The notes beneath the pieces are model-generated. The model saw nothing but the letters and a program-made list of their open reading frames with translations. It did not search any database and was not told the DNA's origin. A stretch of 64,000 nucleotides of DNA from contig NZ_JAUTWQ010000018.1 of the NCBI RefSeq assembly GCF_046719735.1, positions 36,211-100,210 on the forward strand, in the 5' to 3' direction. Source of the DNA: Halobacillus_B rhizosphaerae. Its GTDB lineage: Bacteria; Bacillota; Bacilli; Bacillales; Halobacillaceae. This document shows, one piece after another, positions 32,789 to 40,496 of the stretch. Both the position numbers and the translations under genes were made by a program. How positions within the stretch are numbered: position 1 is the first letter of the stretch; each line of letters opens with the position of its first letter.

Positions 32789-32916
32789 TCGTTCCTGCCA
32801 AAATGCCCTCCCCTTCTCTTAACCCACTGCCAGACAAAGATGACTCGCTTCCTTGTGAACACGAACGAATCAGTCCGGCATCTCCTAGCGATGAACATGA
32901 CTACCCTGATATTTAA
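32785..32916 (+). CDS. 43-residue ORF overlapping the TPR regulator stop (candidate signal peptide gene)
   Basis: The ATG overlaps the regulator's TGA (ATGA), and AAGGGG lies 8 nt upstream inside the regulator gene. The product starts MIVPAKMPSPSLNPLPDKDD, is rich in Pro, Asp, Ser and Glu, has one Cys and ends HDYPDI. Overlap with a TPR regulator is the usual place for Phr/PapR/NprX pheromone genes. However, this product has no hydrophobic export signal, so if it is a signal it would need another route or act inside the cell. Expression is unproven. Confidence 0.5.
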   Translation: MIVPAKMPSPSLNPLPDKDDSLPCEHERISPASPSDEHDYPDI

Positions 32917-32920
32917 CCAT

Positions 32921-32987
32921 GGGACAGGGGGGACAGGTACAGATGTCCCAAAATTGGGACACACGTACCTGTCCCCCCCTGTCCCCC
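32921..32987. repeat. GGGACAGGTAC palindromic repeat, copy 3
   Basis: A compact copy: GGGACAGG, GGGGACAGGTACAGATGTCCC, a short AAAATT loop, then GGGACACACGTACCTGTCCCC and CTGTCCCC. It fills the gap between two convergent 3' ends, 4 nt after the 43-codon ORF and 2 nt before the LrgB stop codon. It may double as a bidirectional terminator structure. Confidence 0.9.
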
Positions 32988-32989
32988 TA

Positions 32990-33679
32990 CTATAGCAGCA
33001 GCAGCGTCAGTCCTGGCGCAATAATTGATACGATCACCGCACTCAAAATCATCGCCACCGTACTGATGGAGCCTTCCAGCGTATCCCGCTCCATCGCGGT
33101 CGCTGTTCCGATTGCGTGTGACGCACTTCCCATCCCGACACCGCGGCCGATTCGGTGAGTGAGTCTGCTGTATCGCATCACAAACGGGTGAATCAACATG
33201 CCGCCAATACCAGCGATCATCACGAATACGGCCGTGAGCGGCATCACACCGCCTGTAGACTCAGAGATCGACATCGCGACAGGAGTGGTCACGGATTTTG
33301 GCACAATCGAATGGATAATCAGGCTGCTGAACCCTGCCCATTTACTTAGCAGCAGTCCGGAACCGATTCCAACGACCGCTCCGACCGTGGTTCCCGTCAC
33401 AATCGGAAGCAGCATCTGTTTCAAAATGTCTCTATACTGATAGAGCGGATAAGCAAGCGCCACAACCGCAGGACCTAAAAGATGATTGATCCATTGGCCG
33501 CCGATCATGTACGTATCATAAGACAGATGAAACAGCAGCAGAACCGCTATAATCACGACGGTCGAGACGATCACCGGTGTCGTGTAGATGCGGCGGTGTT
33601 TTCGGTAAAGACGGATGGAAACGAGGTAAGCAGCAATCGTAAACCCCGCCATAAATAAAGACAGCAAGATATCCTTCAT
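32990..33679 (-). CDS. lrgB: LrgB/CidB family membrane protein
   Basis: This 229-residue membrane protein with several helices has the LrgB signature SIVPKSVTTPVAMSISESTGGVMPLTAVFVMIAGIGG and GVGMGSASHAIGTATAMERD. With LrgA it forms the Cid/Lrg (YwbHG, YxaKC) system, linked to autolysis control and to export of overflow metabolites such as pyruvate in related bacteria. ATG 33679 overlaps the LrgA stop (ATGA) and has GGAGGG upstream. A longer start at 33706 is less likely. Confidence 0.92.
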   Translation of the reverse strand: MKDILLSLFMAGFTIAAYLVSIRLYRKHRRIYTTPVIVSTVVIIAVLLLFHLSYDTYMIGGQWINHLLGPAVVALAYPLYQYRDILKQMLLPIVTGTTVGAVVGIGSGLLLSKWAGFSSLIIHSIVPKSVTTPVAMSISESTGGVMPLTAVFVMIAGIGGMLIHPFVMRYSRLTHRIGRGVGMGSASHAIGTATAMERDTLEGSISTVAMILSAVIVSIIAPGLTLLLL

Positions 33680-34041
33680 GCTTGTTCCCTCCTTCGTACC
33701 ATCCACTGGGTCACCAGTCCAGCCAGCGCCATAACAAGAGCCGTGCTGAAGAGACCGATCCCAATCAGCAATACCCCTTTTCCTTTAAATACATACGCAT
33801 AACTCATCACACCGACCGTCGCAGGTATGAAAAAGAAAGGCAGGTGCTTAATCATGAACGAGATCCCCCGCTGAAAGATCCGTTCGGGCACTACTTTTAG
33901 AGATAGTAAAATAAACAGCAGAATAAGTCCGATGACACTGCCTGGGATGAATAAGTGAAACAAGTTTTGAATGGCTGTGCCAACTAAATATATAGCGTAC
34001 AATCCGGCAATTTGTAAGAGGATGATGATTCCTTTATCCAA
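33676..34041 (-). CDS. lrgA: LrgA/CidA family holin-like membrane protein
   Basis: This 121-residue protein has four hydrophobic helices and the family motif IPGSVIGLILLFILLSLKVVPER. It is the small partner of LrgB. The start is a TTG with AAGGAT 5 nt upstream. A MerR, LysR or LytTR regulator often accompanies such pairs but none is seen here. A GGGACAGGTAC repeat lies in front of it. Confidence 0.9.
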   Translation of the reverse strand: MDKGIIILLQIAGLYAIYLVGTAIQNLFHLFIPGSVIGLILLFILLSLKVVPERIFQRGISFMIKHLPFFFIPATVGVMSYAYVFKGKGVLLIGIGLFSTALVMALAGLVTQWMVRRREQA

Positions 34042-34067
34042 CGTAAATCCTTCTTTCTAATCGTGTT

Positions 34068-34130
34068 GGGGACGGTGGGGACAGGTACGGATGTCCCAGA
34101 GGGACACACGTACCTGTCCCCACTGTCCCT
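34068..34130. repeat. GGGACAGGTAC palindromic repeat, copy 4
   Basis: GGGGACGGT, GGGGACAGGTACGGATGTCCC, an AGA loop, GGGACACACGTACCTGTCCCC and ACTGTCCC. It sits 26 nt upstream of the LrgA start, in its promoter region, and about 60 nt before the DUF624 terminator. It shares the GGACGGT left flank with copy 1. Confidence 0.9.
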
Positions 34131-34192
34131 TTGTTATGATATCTCTTATTCCAGTTCATTTACAAGGATAAGAATTGGCATCGGAAATTTAA

Positions 34193-34229
34193 AAACAGCG
34201 CTGCCTTCCATCAGGAAGCGGCGCTGTTT
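34193..34229 (-). terminator. Terminator overlapping the 3' end of the DUF624 gene
   Basis: AAACAGCGC...GCGCTGTTT stem with an inner GGAA/TTCC pairing and TTTTT on the minus side. The gene's stop codon (34211-34213) lies in the hairpin loop region, so the last codons double as the terminator arm. Confidence 0.85.
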
Positions 34230-34915
34230 GGTTTATTTTCTGTATTTAGCTTAAGATACAGCCGATAAAAAGCTGAAAATGCCAAGAAGGCTATGATGAT
34301 TCCAGAAAATATTGGAATCATTAACGGAAACACATACAAGCTAATCGACAAAATCACTAGAAAGCTAATAGCGACTGCTCCAAAGAGAACAGGACTTGAA
34401 AATGTTGTCAGGAACGCCTTCTTGAGCAGCGGCTTTACGTTCATATCAAAATGGACGAGCACGGAGAAAAAATTAATCGTAAAGACTGCCAGCAGAAGAG
34501 CCAGAATGAAAAACAGGTTCATCAGCAGATGGCTCTTCATGGAAAAATAATAAAGGTCTCCGGCAAGAACAGCCCAGAATAAGGTGAGGACAACCCCTCC
34601 ACGGAAGCTTTTTTTATAATTTTCCTTGTAATACGATAAATATGACCGCTCTTTTTCCTCTTCCTTCGGGATAATCCAGGAGCGGGCTTTGGCGAACAGA
34701 GCCGCCGTCGCGGGAAAGAAGAACACTGGCAAACCTACAAGTAGAGGAGGCAGGACATAGAGCCATTGCTCTGCCTGCTCCAAGTCGAGCATTCTGAGAA
34801 CGATCCACCAGATCGGCAGGCTGAACAGGATCCACTGAAGGTTGGCCAGGGCAAATCTTGAAATCCATAAACTAACGGCGTACATGCCGCTTTGAAGGCC
34901 TGATGACTGATTCAT
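34211..34915 (-). CDS. DUF624 (YesL-like) membrane protein
   Basis: This 234-residue protein has about five hydrophobic helices of the YesL family: LWISRFALANLQWILFSLPIWW, then YYKENYKKSFRGGVVLTLFWAVLAGDLYYF and VLVHFDMNVKPLLKKAFLTTF. YesL proteins commonly sit beside carbohydrate ABC operons and have no settled function. It is the last gene of the sugar operon and lies 18 nt after the LacI gene. Confidence 0.88.
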   Translation of the reverse strand: MNQSSGLQSGMYAVSLWISRFALANLQWILFSLPIWWIVLRMLDLEQAEQWLYVLPPLLVGLPVFFFPATAALFAKARSWIIPKEEEKERSYLSYYKENYKKSFRGGVVLTLFWAVLAGDLYYFSMKSHLLMNLFFILALLLAVFTINFFSVLVHFDMNVKPLLKKAFLTTFSSPVLFGAVAISFLVILSISLYVFPLMIPIFSGIIIAFLAFSAFYRLYLKLNTENKPNSAAS

Positions 34916-34933
34916 GTTCTTCTCCTCCTCTAG

Positions 34934-35977
34934 TTATACCGGTTTGTGCTGCGAATGGGTCCGGTTCTCACAGGATTGCCGTTCAATAATGACGGTCGGA
35001 ATGATGATGCTTTTCATAACGGCAGATGGATCATTCAATAGATCAATCAAATTCTTAGCCGACTCATGTCCCAGCTGATAGGATTGGGTATCGACTGTCG
35101 TTAACGGCGGATTGGCAAGCGTTGATATCATCGTATTGTTAAACCCAATAATACTCATTTCTTCCGGAAGCTTAAGTCCTTTTCTTTCCATATAACGCAT
35201 CACCTTTAAGGCATGGTAATCATTCGTGATGACAAGAGCTGTGGGAGGTTCCGGCAAAGCCAGAATCTCCTCGACAACCCGCTCGGTACCATCGGATTCC
35301 TGTTCAATATTCTTGATCACACCTTCTTCTAGCTCCAGATCTTTGCTGAGTAAGGCTTGTTTGTATCCTTCTAAACGATCCCTGGCCACTTCGAAGCTTG
35401 AGTCGCCGCCGATAAATCCAATTCTTTCATGCCCCATCTTCAGTAAGTACTGGGTGGCCTCTTTACTTGCCTGCACATTGTCATTATCGACGAACAAGGT
35501 TTCATTGGCTCTTTCCACAGGTTTCCCAAGCATCACAAATGGCATCTGGTTCTCCCTCAGAAAAGGCACCACTTGGTCATCCTCTTTCGAATACAGCACA
35601 ATCACGCCGTCCACCCGCTTGCCTTTGACCATTTTTTCAACTTCTTTAAAAATGGACGCTTCGTTATTTCCAGTGGTTAAATAAATGCTGTAATCCTGTT
35701 CATGGGAAGCCTCACTGATCCCTCTCAGGAGCTCTGTAAAAAACAAATTATCAGAAGAATTGATGGTAGAGACTTTCGTCACAATCCCAATCGTCTTCGT
35801 TGACTGGCTGACGAGAATTCTTCCATTATAGTTGGGATGGTAGCCAAGCTCCTCCATCACCGCTCTTACTCTTCTTTTAGTATCCTCGCTGATCTTTGGA
35901 CTATCAGAGATGACTCTGGATACCGTCGAAGTAGCAACCTTGGCTTTGCTTGCTACATCTTTAATCGTTACGTTCAT
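34934..35977 (-). CDS. LacI family repressor of the first sugar operon
   Basis: This 347-residue regulator has an N-terminal LacI helix-turn-helix (VTIKDVASKAKVATSTVSRVISDSPKISEDTKRRVRAVMEELGY) and hinge, then a periplasmic-binding-protein-like sensor domain (TIGIVTKVSTINSSDNLFFTELLRGI to PPLTTVDTQSYQLGHESAKNLIDLL). ATG 35977 has GAGGAG about 9 nt upstream. It lies in the operon it probably controls. The paired operator-like sites before the binding-protein gene are its likely targets. Confidence 0.92.
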   Translation of the reverse strand: MNVTIKDVASKAKVATSTVSRVISDSPKISEDTKRRVRAVMEELGYHPNYNGRILVSQSTKTIGIVTKVSTINSSDNLFFTELLRGISEASHEQDYSIYLTTGNNEASIFKEVEKMVKGKRVDGVIVLYSKEDDQVVPFLRENQMPFVMLGKPVERANETLFVDNDNVQASKEATQYLLKMGHERIGFIGGDSSFEVARDRLEGYKQALLSKDLELEEGVIKNIEQESDGTERVVEEILALPEPPTALVITNDYHALKVMRYMERKGLKLPEEMSIIGFNNTMISTLANPPLTTVDTQSYQLGHESAKNLIDLLNDPSAVMKSIIIPTVIIERQSCENRTHSQHKPV

Positions 35978-35998
35978 GCTCACCTACTCCTCAAATTC

Positions 35999-36823
35999 CT
36001 ATTTCACCGCACCCTCCGATACTCCGTTTATAATCTGCTTCTGAGCAAAGAAGTATCCAATAATGACGGGAATAATCGCAATCGTCAGCCCGGCCAGCGC
36101 TAGATGCCATTGCTTCGTATACTGGCCAAAGAAATAAAACATCTTTAATGGAATCGTAGCATTATTTTCACTTAGGACCAAAGACGGAAGCAGGTAATCG
36201 TTCCAAATCCAAATCGTATTGAGAATTCCTACCGTTACAGAAATCGGTTTTAACAACGGAAAGATAATGTACCAGAAGGTTTGAAACCGGCTGGCCCCAT
36301 CGATAATCGCCGCTTCATCCAGTGACTTCGAAATACCGGCTAACGCTCCATGATAAAGGAAAATGGATAAACTGCAGCCAAATCCGAGATACATGAAGAT
36401 AAGCCCTGCCCCATTGAGCATATTTGCCTGGCCAAAGATTGACACCAGCGGAATCATCACCGATTGGAAAGGAATCAGCATCGCCGCTACGAAAATAAAG
36501 AAAATAAACCCGCTCAATTTACTTTTATTCCGTGCTAACGCGTACCCCGCCATCGAGGAGAACAAGATGATAATCGCAATACTCATTCCTGTAATCAGCA
36601 CGGAGTTAAACAGCGATTTTAGAAAATCCAGATCATTGAACGCCTGAACGAAATTATCGAAGACTACCTTGGCCGGAACACCAAGCACCCCTTCGAAAAT
36701 TTCCCGCTTCGTCTTAAACGCATTAACAATCATTAAATAAAAGGGAGAAATCCACAGTAATCCAAGTAAAATGCCGAGGATCTCAATAATGACCTTATTT
36801 CTCTTTTCCTGATTCTTCTTCAT
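35999..36823 (-). CDS. Carbohydrate ABC transporter permease, MalG/CUT1 type
   Basis: This 274-residue permease has six helices. The cytosolic EAA loop is DEAAIIDGASRFQTFWYIIFPLLKP, and the conserved N-terminal region LLGLLWISPFYLMIVNAFKT is present. It forms the inner-membrane channel with the preceding MalF-type gene and needs an MsmX-like shared ATPase, since none is encoded here. Start and upstream stop overlap by 1 nt (TAATG). Confidence 0.93.
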   Translation of the reverse strand: MKKNQEKRNKVIIEILGILLGLLWISPFYLMIVNAFKTKREIFEGVLGVPAKVVFDNFVQAFNDLDFLKSLFNSVLITGMSIAIIILFSSMAGYALARNKSKLSGFIFFIFVAAMLIPFQSVMIPLVSIFGQANMLNGAGLIFMYLGFGCSLSIFLYHGALAGISKSLDEAAIIDGASRFQTFWYIIFPLLKPISVTVGILNTIWIWNDYLLPSLVLSENNATIPLKMFYFFGQYTKQWHLALAGLTIAIIPVIIGYFFAQKQIINGVSEGAVK

Positions 36824-37683
36824 TATAGGTCAACCTCCTTCTTCTTGTTGTAATACACTTGAGAAAGGGCAATCACCGCAACGATCAAGAAGAAGATGAC
36901 CGCTTTCGCCTGAGCGTAAGCCATCTGGTTGTCTGAGAATGCGGTTTTAACAATTTCCATCGCCACCATCTGAGTAGAGTTGAAGGGGCCGCCATTGGTC
37001 AGCGACAAGTTCTGGTCATAAATTTTGAACGCGGTCGAAAGGGTTAAAAACATACTAACAGTAAAGGCGGGAGCGACGAGCGGAAACGTTACGTTACGAA
37101 AACGCTGCATGCTGCTTGCGCCATCAATCTTAGCCGCTTCGATCAGTTCTTTCGGGATATTCTCCAAGTAAGCAATATAGATAATCATAATGTAACCTGC
37201 CATCTGCCAGGATGTTAAGATCACAAGTCCCCAGAAGCCTGTCGCCGTCGTGGAAAGCCAGCCATCCAGGCTTTCGATGCCTGTCAGGTTGGACAAGTCA
37301 CTAAATACACTTACGAAAATAAACTGCCAAATAAAACCGAGAATTAGCCCGCCTATTAAGTTCGGCATAAAAAACACGGTACGAAGTGCGTTGTTCGATT
37401 TGATTTTTCTGGTCACGAGCATAGCCAGTCCCAAACCAAACACGTTCAGAAGAATCACCGTGACCACAGCGAATTTCACCGTAAACCAAATCGAATCTAA
37501 GAACTCGGATTCGTGGAATAAGTTCATATAATTTTTAAAACCAATAAATTTATCCGCCGCCAGTCCGTTCCAGTCGGTAAACGAATAAATAAAGCCATAA
37601 ATAAATGGAATCACGACCACAATTCCTAAACCGAGAATCACCGGGGTGAGAAAAAGCCAAAATGACAAACTGCGATTGCGCAT
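36823..37683 (-). CDS. Carbohydrate ABC transporter permease, MalF/CUT1 type
   Basis: This 286-residue permease has the EAA loop KELIEAAKIDGASSMQRFRNVTFPLVAP and the N-terminal LFLTPVILGLGIVVVIPFIYGFIYSFTDWNG typical of MalF/MsmF. It pairs with the following MalG-type gene. GGAGG lies about 8 nt before the start. A hairpin separates it from the binding-protein gene. Confidence 0.93.
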   Translation of the reverse strand: MRNRSLSFWLFLTPVILGLGIVVVIPFIYGFIYSFTDWNGLAADKFIGFKNYMNLFHESEFLDSIWFTVKFAVVTVILLNVFGLGLAMLVTRKIKSNNALRTVFFMPNLIGGLILGFIWQFIFVSVFSDLSNLTGIESLDGWLSTTATGFWGLVILTSWQMAGYIMIIYIAYLENIPKELIEAAKIDGASSMQRFRNVTFPLVAPAFTVSMFLTLSTAFKIYDQNLSLTNGGPFNSTQMVAMEIVKTAFSDNQMAYAQAKAVIFFLIVAVIALSQVYYNKKKEVDL

Positions 37684-37777
37684 ATGTCCGCCTCCTAATA
37701 TGTTGTAAATCGTTCCTTCACTATCTTCACTATTAAATGAGGCACCTCTCGTTTAATAGAAAAAATAGGGAAAGACC

Positions 37778-37809
37778 GCCGGCAAAAGGAAACCCTCCCT
37801 GCTGCCGGC
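37778..37809 (-). other. Intercistronic hairpin after the sugar-binding protein gene
   Basis: GCCGGCA and TGCCGGC form a stem with an 18-nt loop 14 nt after the binding-protein stop, without a long T-run. Such structures downstream of binding-protein genes usually stabilise the upstream message or partially terminate, giving more binding protein than permease. Confidence 0.6.
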
Positions 37810-37823
37810 TCTTCCTCTCTTGA

Positions 37824-39128
37824 CTATTGACGTGCGTCTTCCCAATCTTTCGTTGCTCGTTTCTCTACTTCATCCCAAGAAATATCGCCGGCAATGTATT
37901 CCTGAATCGCTACGCCAACCGAACCTTCCGTCCAGCCTGTTGGAGCTCCCATAAAGACCCATCCTAACGTTTTGCCGTCTTTGGCATAGTTATAAATCTC
38001 TTGAGAAATAGGGTCCGCGATCTCCATGTCTTCATAGCCTTCATAAGCAGGAATAAATTTGAACTCGTCCGTTACAAATTTCTTACCTTCATCAGAGGTG
38101 TACATCCAGTCTAAGAAATCTTTACTGGCTTGAACGACTTTATCATCAGATTCTTTATTGACTACCCAGTAGTTCGGTACGCCGACTGGAATGCTGCCTT
38201 CATAGCCTTTGACCGGAATCGGCATGAGTCCAACATTGTTCTTTGCAAAATCTTCATCCATAGACTCAATGGTGTTATACACCCAGTTCCCTTGCTGAAT
38301 CATGGCTACTTTGCCTAAAGAGAAATACTGCTCAACTTGCTGAGAGTAATCAAGACTCAGCGTCGGCTGAATGGAATAATCATTCTGAATGTCCACGAAT
38401 CGGTGCATCTTGTCACCCATTTCGAATTTAATCGTATCTGCTTTATACGCATCCATCACACTGTTGTTGAATTCATCCGCAATGTAGGCATTGGCTAAGT
38501 GGTTACCCAGCACCCATTTTTCTTTGGCCGGTAAAGCGAATGGAGCTTTAATGCCAAGCTCATCCTTTTTACTTTCCAGTTCCTTAGAAACCTTCTCTAA
38601 ATCATCCAGACTCTTAATCGATTTAGGATCAATGCCGGCATCCTTAAATACCTTTTTGTTATAAAGAATACCGTAGCCTTCCTGGTTAAACGGAAGTCCA
38701 AGAATCTTGCCATCACGATCAACACTCGTCAGCGTGCCATCAAGAGCGGCCTTCGCTGCTTTCGTATCGGATACGTCTGCTAAGTATTTTTCATATTCAT
38801 CTACATCAGTAGGACCGCCGACATTAAAGATGTCCGGCTCTTCACCGGATGAGAAAGAACTCTTCAATGAAGCACCATAATCATTTCCGCCGCCAACGGT
38901 TTTCACGTTGATGTTTACATCCGGATTTTCTTTTTCATATTTCTTTACCAGATCTTCGAATTGATCTTTAAACTCAACTTTAAATTGAAAAACATCGACC
39001 GTGACTCCGTCTCCAGACGAAGACCCTCCAGCCTCTTCACTGTCTCCAGCACCAAATGAACAACCAGATAAAGCCACACTTGCCGCTAACAATGCAGAAG
39101 CCATTCCTAACCGAAACTTATTCTTCAT
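37824..39128 (-). CDS. Sugar ABC transporter substrate-binding lipoprotein
   Basis: This 434-residue lipoprotein has a signal peptide ending in lipobox LSGC (Cys23) and a Gly/Ser/Glu-rich linker (SFGAGDSEEAGGSSSGDG). The solute-binding domain is of cluster B/D CUT1 type (VTVDVFQFKVEFKDQFEDLVKKYEKENPDVNI). The frame stays open for 97 codons upstream through a repeat element. The ATG at 39128 with GAGGAG upstream is the only sensible start. The sugar is not identifiable. The presence of a linked Gfo/Idh oxidoreductase suggests an unusual sugar or polyol. Confidence 0.94.
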   Translation of the reverse strand: MKNKFRLGMASALLAASVALSGCSFGAGDSEEAGGSSSGDGVTVDVFQFKVEFKDQFEDLVKKYEKENPDVNINVKTVGGGNDYGASLKSSFSSGEEPDIFNVGGPTDVDEYEKYLADVSDTKAAKAALDGTLTSVDRDGKILGLPFNQEGYGILYNKKVFKDAGIDPKSIKSLDDLEKVSKELESKKDELGIKAPFALPAKEKWVLGNHLANAYIADEFNNSVMDAYKADTIKFEMGDKMHRFVDIQNDYSIQPTLSLDYSQQVEQYFSLGKVAMIQQGNWVYNTIESMDEDFAKNNVGLMPIPVKGYEGSIPVGVPNYWVVNKESDDKVVQASKDFLDWMYTSDEGKKFVTDEFKFIPAYEGYEDMEIADPISQEIYNYAKDGKTLGWVFMGAPTGWTEGSVGVAIQEYIAGDISWDEVEKRATKDWEDARQ

Positions 39129-39211
39129 TCCACCACTCCTCAAAGTATTTAAATCAATGAATCCGCTTACACAAAACCCAAAAAATATATGAGTCTTAGA
39201 ATGCAATTTTA

Positions 39212-39286
39212 ATGCAGACGTTTGCATAAATGCTAAAAATAAAAATGCATTAATATAAACTGCATTAGTTATGAAGACGTTTGCAT
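39212..39286 (-). promoter_or_regulatory. Paired LacI/CcpA-type operators of the first sugar operon
   Basis: Two copies of ATG(C/A)AGACGTTTGCAT occur at 39212-39227 and 39271-39286, 59 bp centre to centre. Each is an imperfect palindrome around a central CG and matches the cre consensus TGNAANCGNTNNCA except at one position. A TATATT between them could be the -10. The identical AGACGTTTGCAT core points to the local LacI repressor or CcpA. Confidence 0.7.
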
Positions 39287-39352
39287 TCATTGATTTAATA
39301 TTTAGATAAATCCTAACACGGATCTCCCAAAGGTACAACCTTATTTTTTTCT

Positions 39353-39417
39353 GGGACAGGGGGGACAGGTACGTTTGTCCCAAAAAATTGGGACAACTGT
39401 ACCTGTCCCCCCTGTCC
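39353..39417. repeat. GGGACAGGTAC palindromic repeat, copy 5
   Basis: GGGACAGG, GGGGACAGGTACGTTTGTCCC, an AAAAAATT loop, GGGACAACTGTACCTGTCCCC and CTGTCC. It ends 1 nt before the stop codon of the oxidoreductase gene and lies between it and the sugar-binding protein promoter. Confidence 0.9.
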
Positions 39418-39418
39418 A

Positions 39419-40396
39419 CTATTTATTCACTATCTCATCCATCACCCAGTTCGTTCTCGCGCCTGACACGCCGGTACTATAGCAGTGTCCATTTCCTGTT
39501 AAATCAGCGACCATGGTTTCAATCAGCGGCTGCTGTACGTGCTGCGGCCGTTCAAAGTTCCATTCCTGCCTTCCATCTGCCGTTGTCAACACAACTGGAT
39601 CGTCTCCAAAGGTGGAAAAGGTAATCTTCCCTTTGCTGCCGACGATTTCATTCAAATCGACATCTTCAAAAGCAGTAAAGCACCACTTTCCTACACCGTG
39701 AACACCCGAATCAAATCGATACGTCCCCGTGACGATATCTTCCGCTTCGTACAAGCCTGCCTGATTCGAAGCAATTCCTTTTGCCTCCTTAATAGGTCCC
39801 AGCAGATAATCGAGAATATCGAGCGTGTGGCTGGCTAGATCGAAAAATAAACCGCCCCCGGCAAATTGAGGCTGCACCCTCCACGGTAGACTTTGCGAAT
39901 CCTGTACATTTTCTCTTGCTTTCTGATATTGAGTGGAAGACACAAAACGTACATCGCCTATGCGCTGCTCATCTAATAACTCCTTAATCTTAAGAAATCT
40001 CGGCTGCGCCCTGCGGTAATAAGCTACATACAACGGAACCCCTGCCTTTTCACAAGCAGCGACCATCTCCTTGCACTCTTCCCAGCTACGGGCCATCGGC
40101 TTTTCTACATACACCGGTTTTCCTGCTGCAGCCACCTTCTGAGTGTACTCTTTGTGCGAGCCTGGCGGCGTGGCAATATACACCGCGTCCACTTCCGAAT
40201 CGTTAATCAAGGCATCTGCGTCATCGTACCATTTCGGCACATGGTGTCTTTCTGCATAGTCTTTCGCAAGTTCCCCTGTTCTCCTCATCACGGCGACGAG
40301 CTCTGATTTTTCTGCTTTTTGAAAGGCGGGTCCGCTCTTTACTTCGGTGACGTCGCCACATCCGATAATTCCCCAGCGTACTTTTTCAAATTTCAT
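39419..40396 (-). CDS. Gfo/Idh/MocA family oxidoreductase
   Basis: This 325-residue protein has a Rossmann domain (VRWGIIGCGDVTEVKSGPAF), the catalytic-lysine motif VYVEKPMARS (near residue 96) and a C-terminal domain with GGLFFDLASHTLDILDYLLG, where the His could act in catalysis. It resembles sugar dehydrogenases or anhydrofructose reductase-type enzymes. It lies upstream of the sugar ABC operon on the same strand, so its substrate may be the imported sugar. AGGAGG lies upstream of the ATG. Confidence 0.9.
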   Translation of the reverse strand: MKFEKVRWGIIGCGDVTEVKSGPAFQKAEKSELVAVMRRTGELAKDYAERHHVPKWYDDADALINDSEVDAVYIATPPGSHKEYTQKVAAAGKPVYVEKPMARSWEECKEMVAACEKAGVPLYVAYYRRAQPRFLKIKELLDEQRIGDVRFVSSTQYQKARENVQDSQSLPWRVQPQFAGGGLFFDLASHTLDILDYLLGPIKEAKGIASNQAGLYEAEDIVTGTYRFDSGVHGVGKWCFTAFEDVDLNEIVGSKGKITFSTFGDDPVVLTTADGRQEWNFERPQHVQQPLIETMVADLTGNGHCYSTGVSGARTNWVMDEIVNK

Positions 40397-40453
40397 AGAA
40401 TGTGTTTCCTCCTTTAAAGAGAATGATGATTATCTATTATCCTTGATTTCTAT

Positions 40454-40483
40454 AAAAAAAGCGCCCTATATTGGCGCTTTTTT
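40454..40483. terminator. Bidirectional Rho-independent terminator
   Basis: AAAAAAAGCGCC and GGCGCTTTTTT form a stem with a 7-nt loop, 13 nt after the racemase stop codon on the minus strand. Confidence 0.9.
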
Positions 40484-40496
40484 CAGAATCAGATAT

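Noticed and set aside
32764..32964. 66-codon minus-strand frame over the repeat and 43-codon ORF
   Set aside because: It is made of the palindromic repeat and antisense to the regulator end, with no ribosome site.
39129..39419. N-terminal extension of the sugar-binding protein by 97 codons
   Set aside because: It runs through a palindromic repeat and the promoter/operators. The lipoprotein signal and GAGGAG site place the start at 39128.
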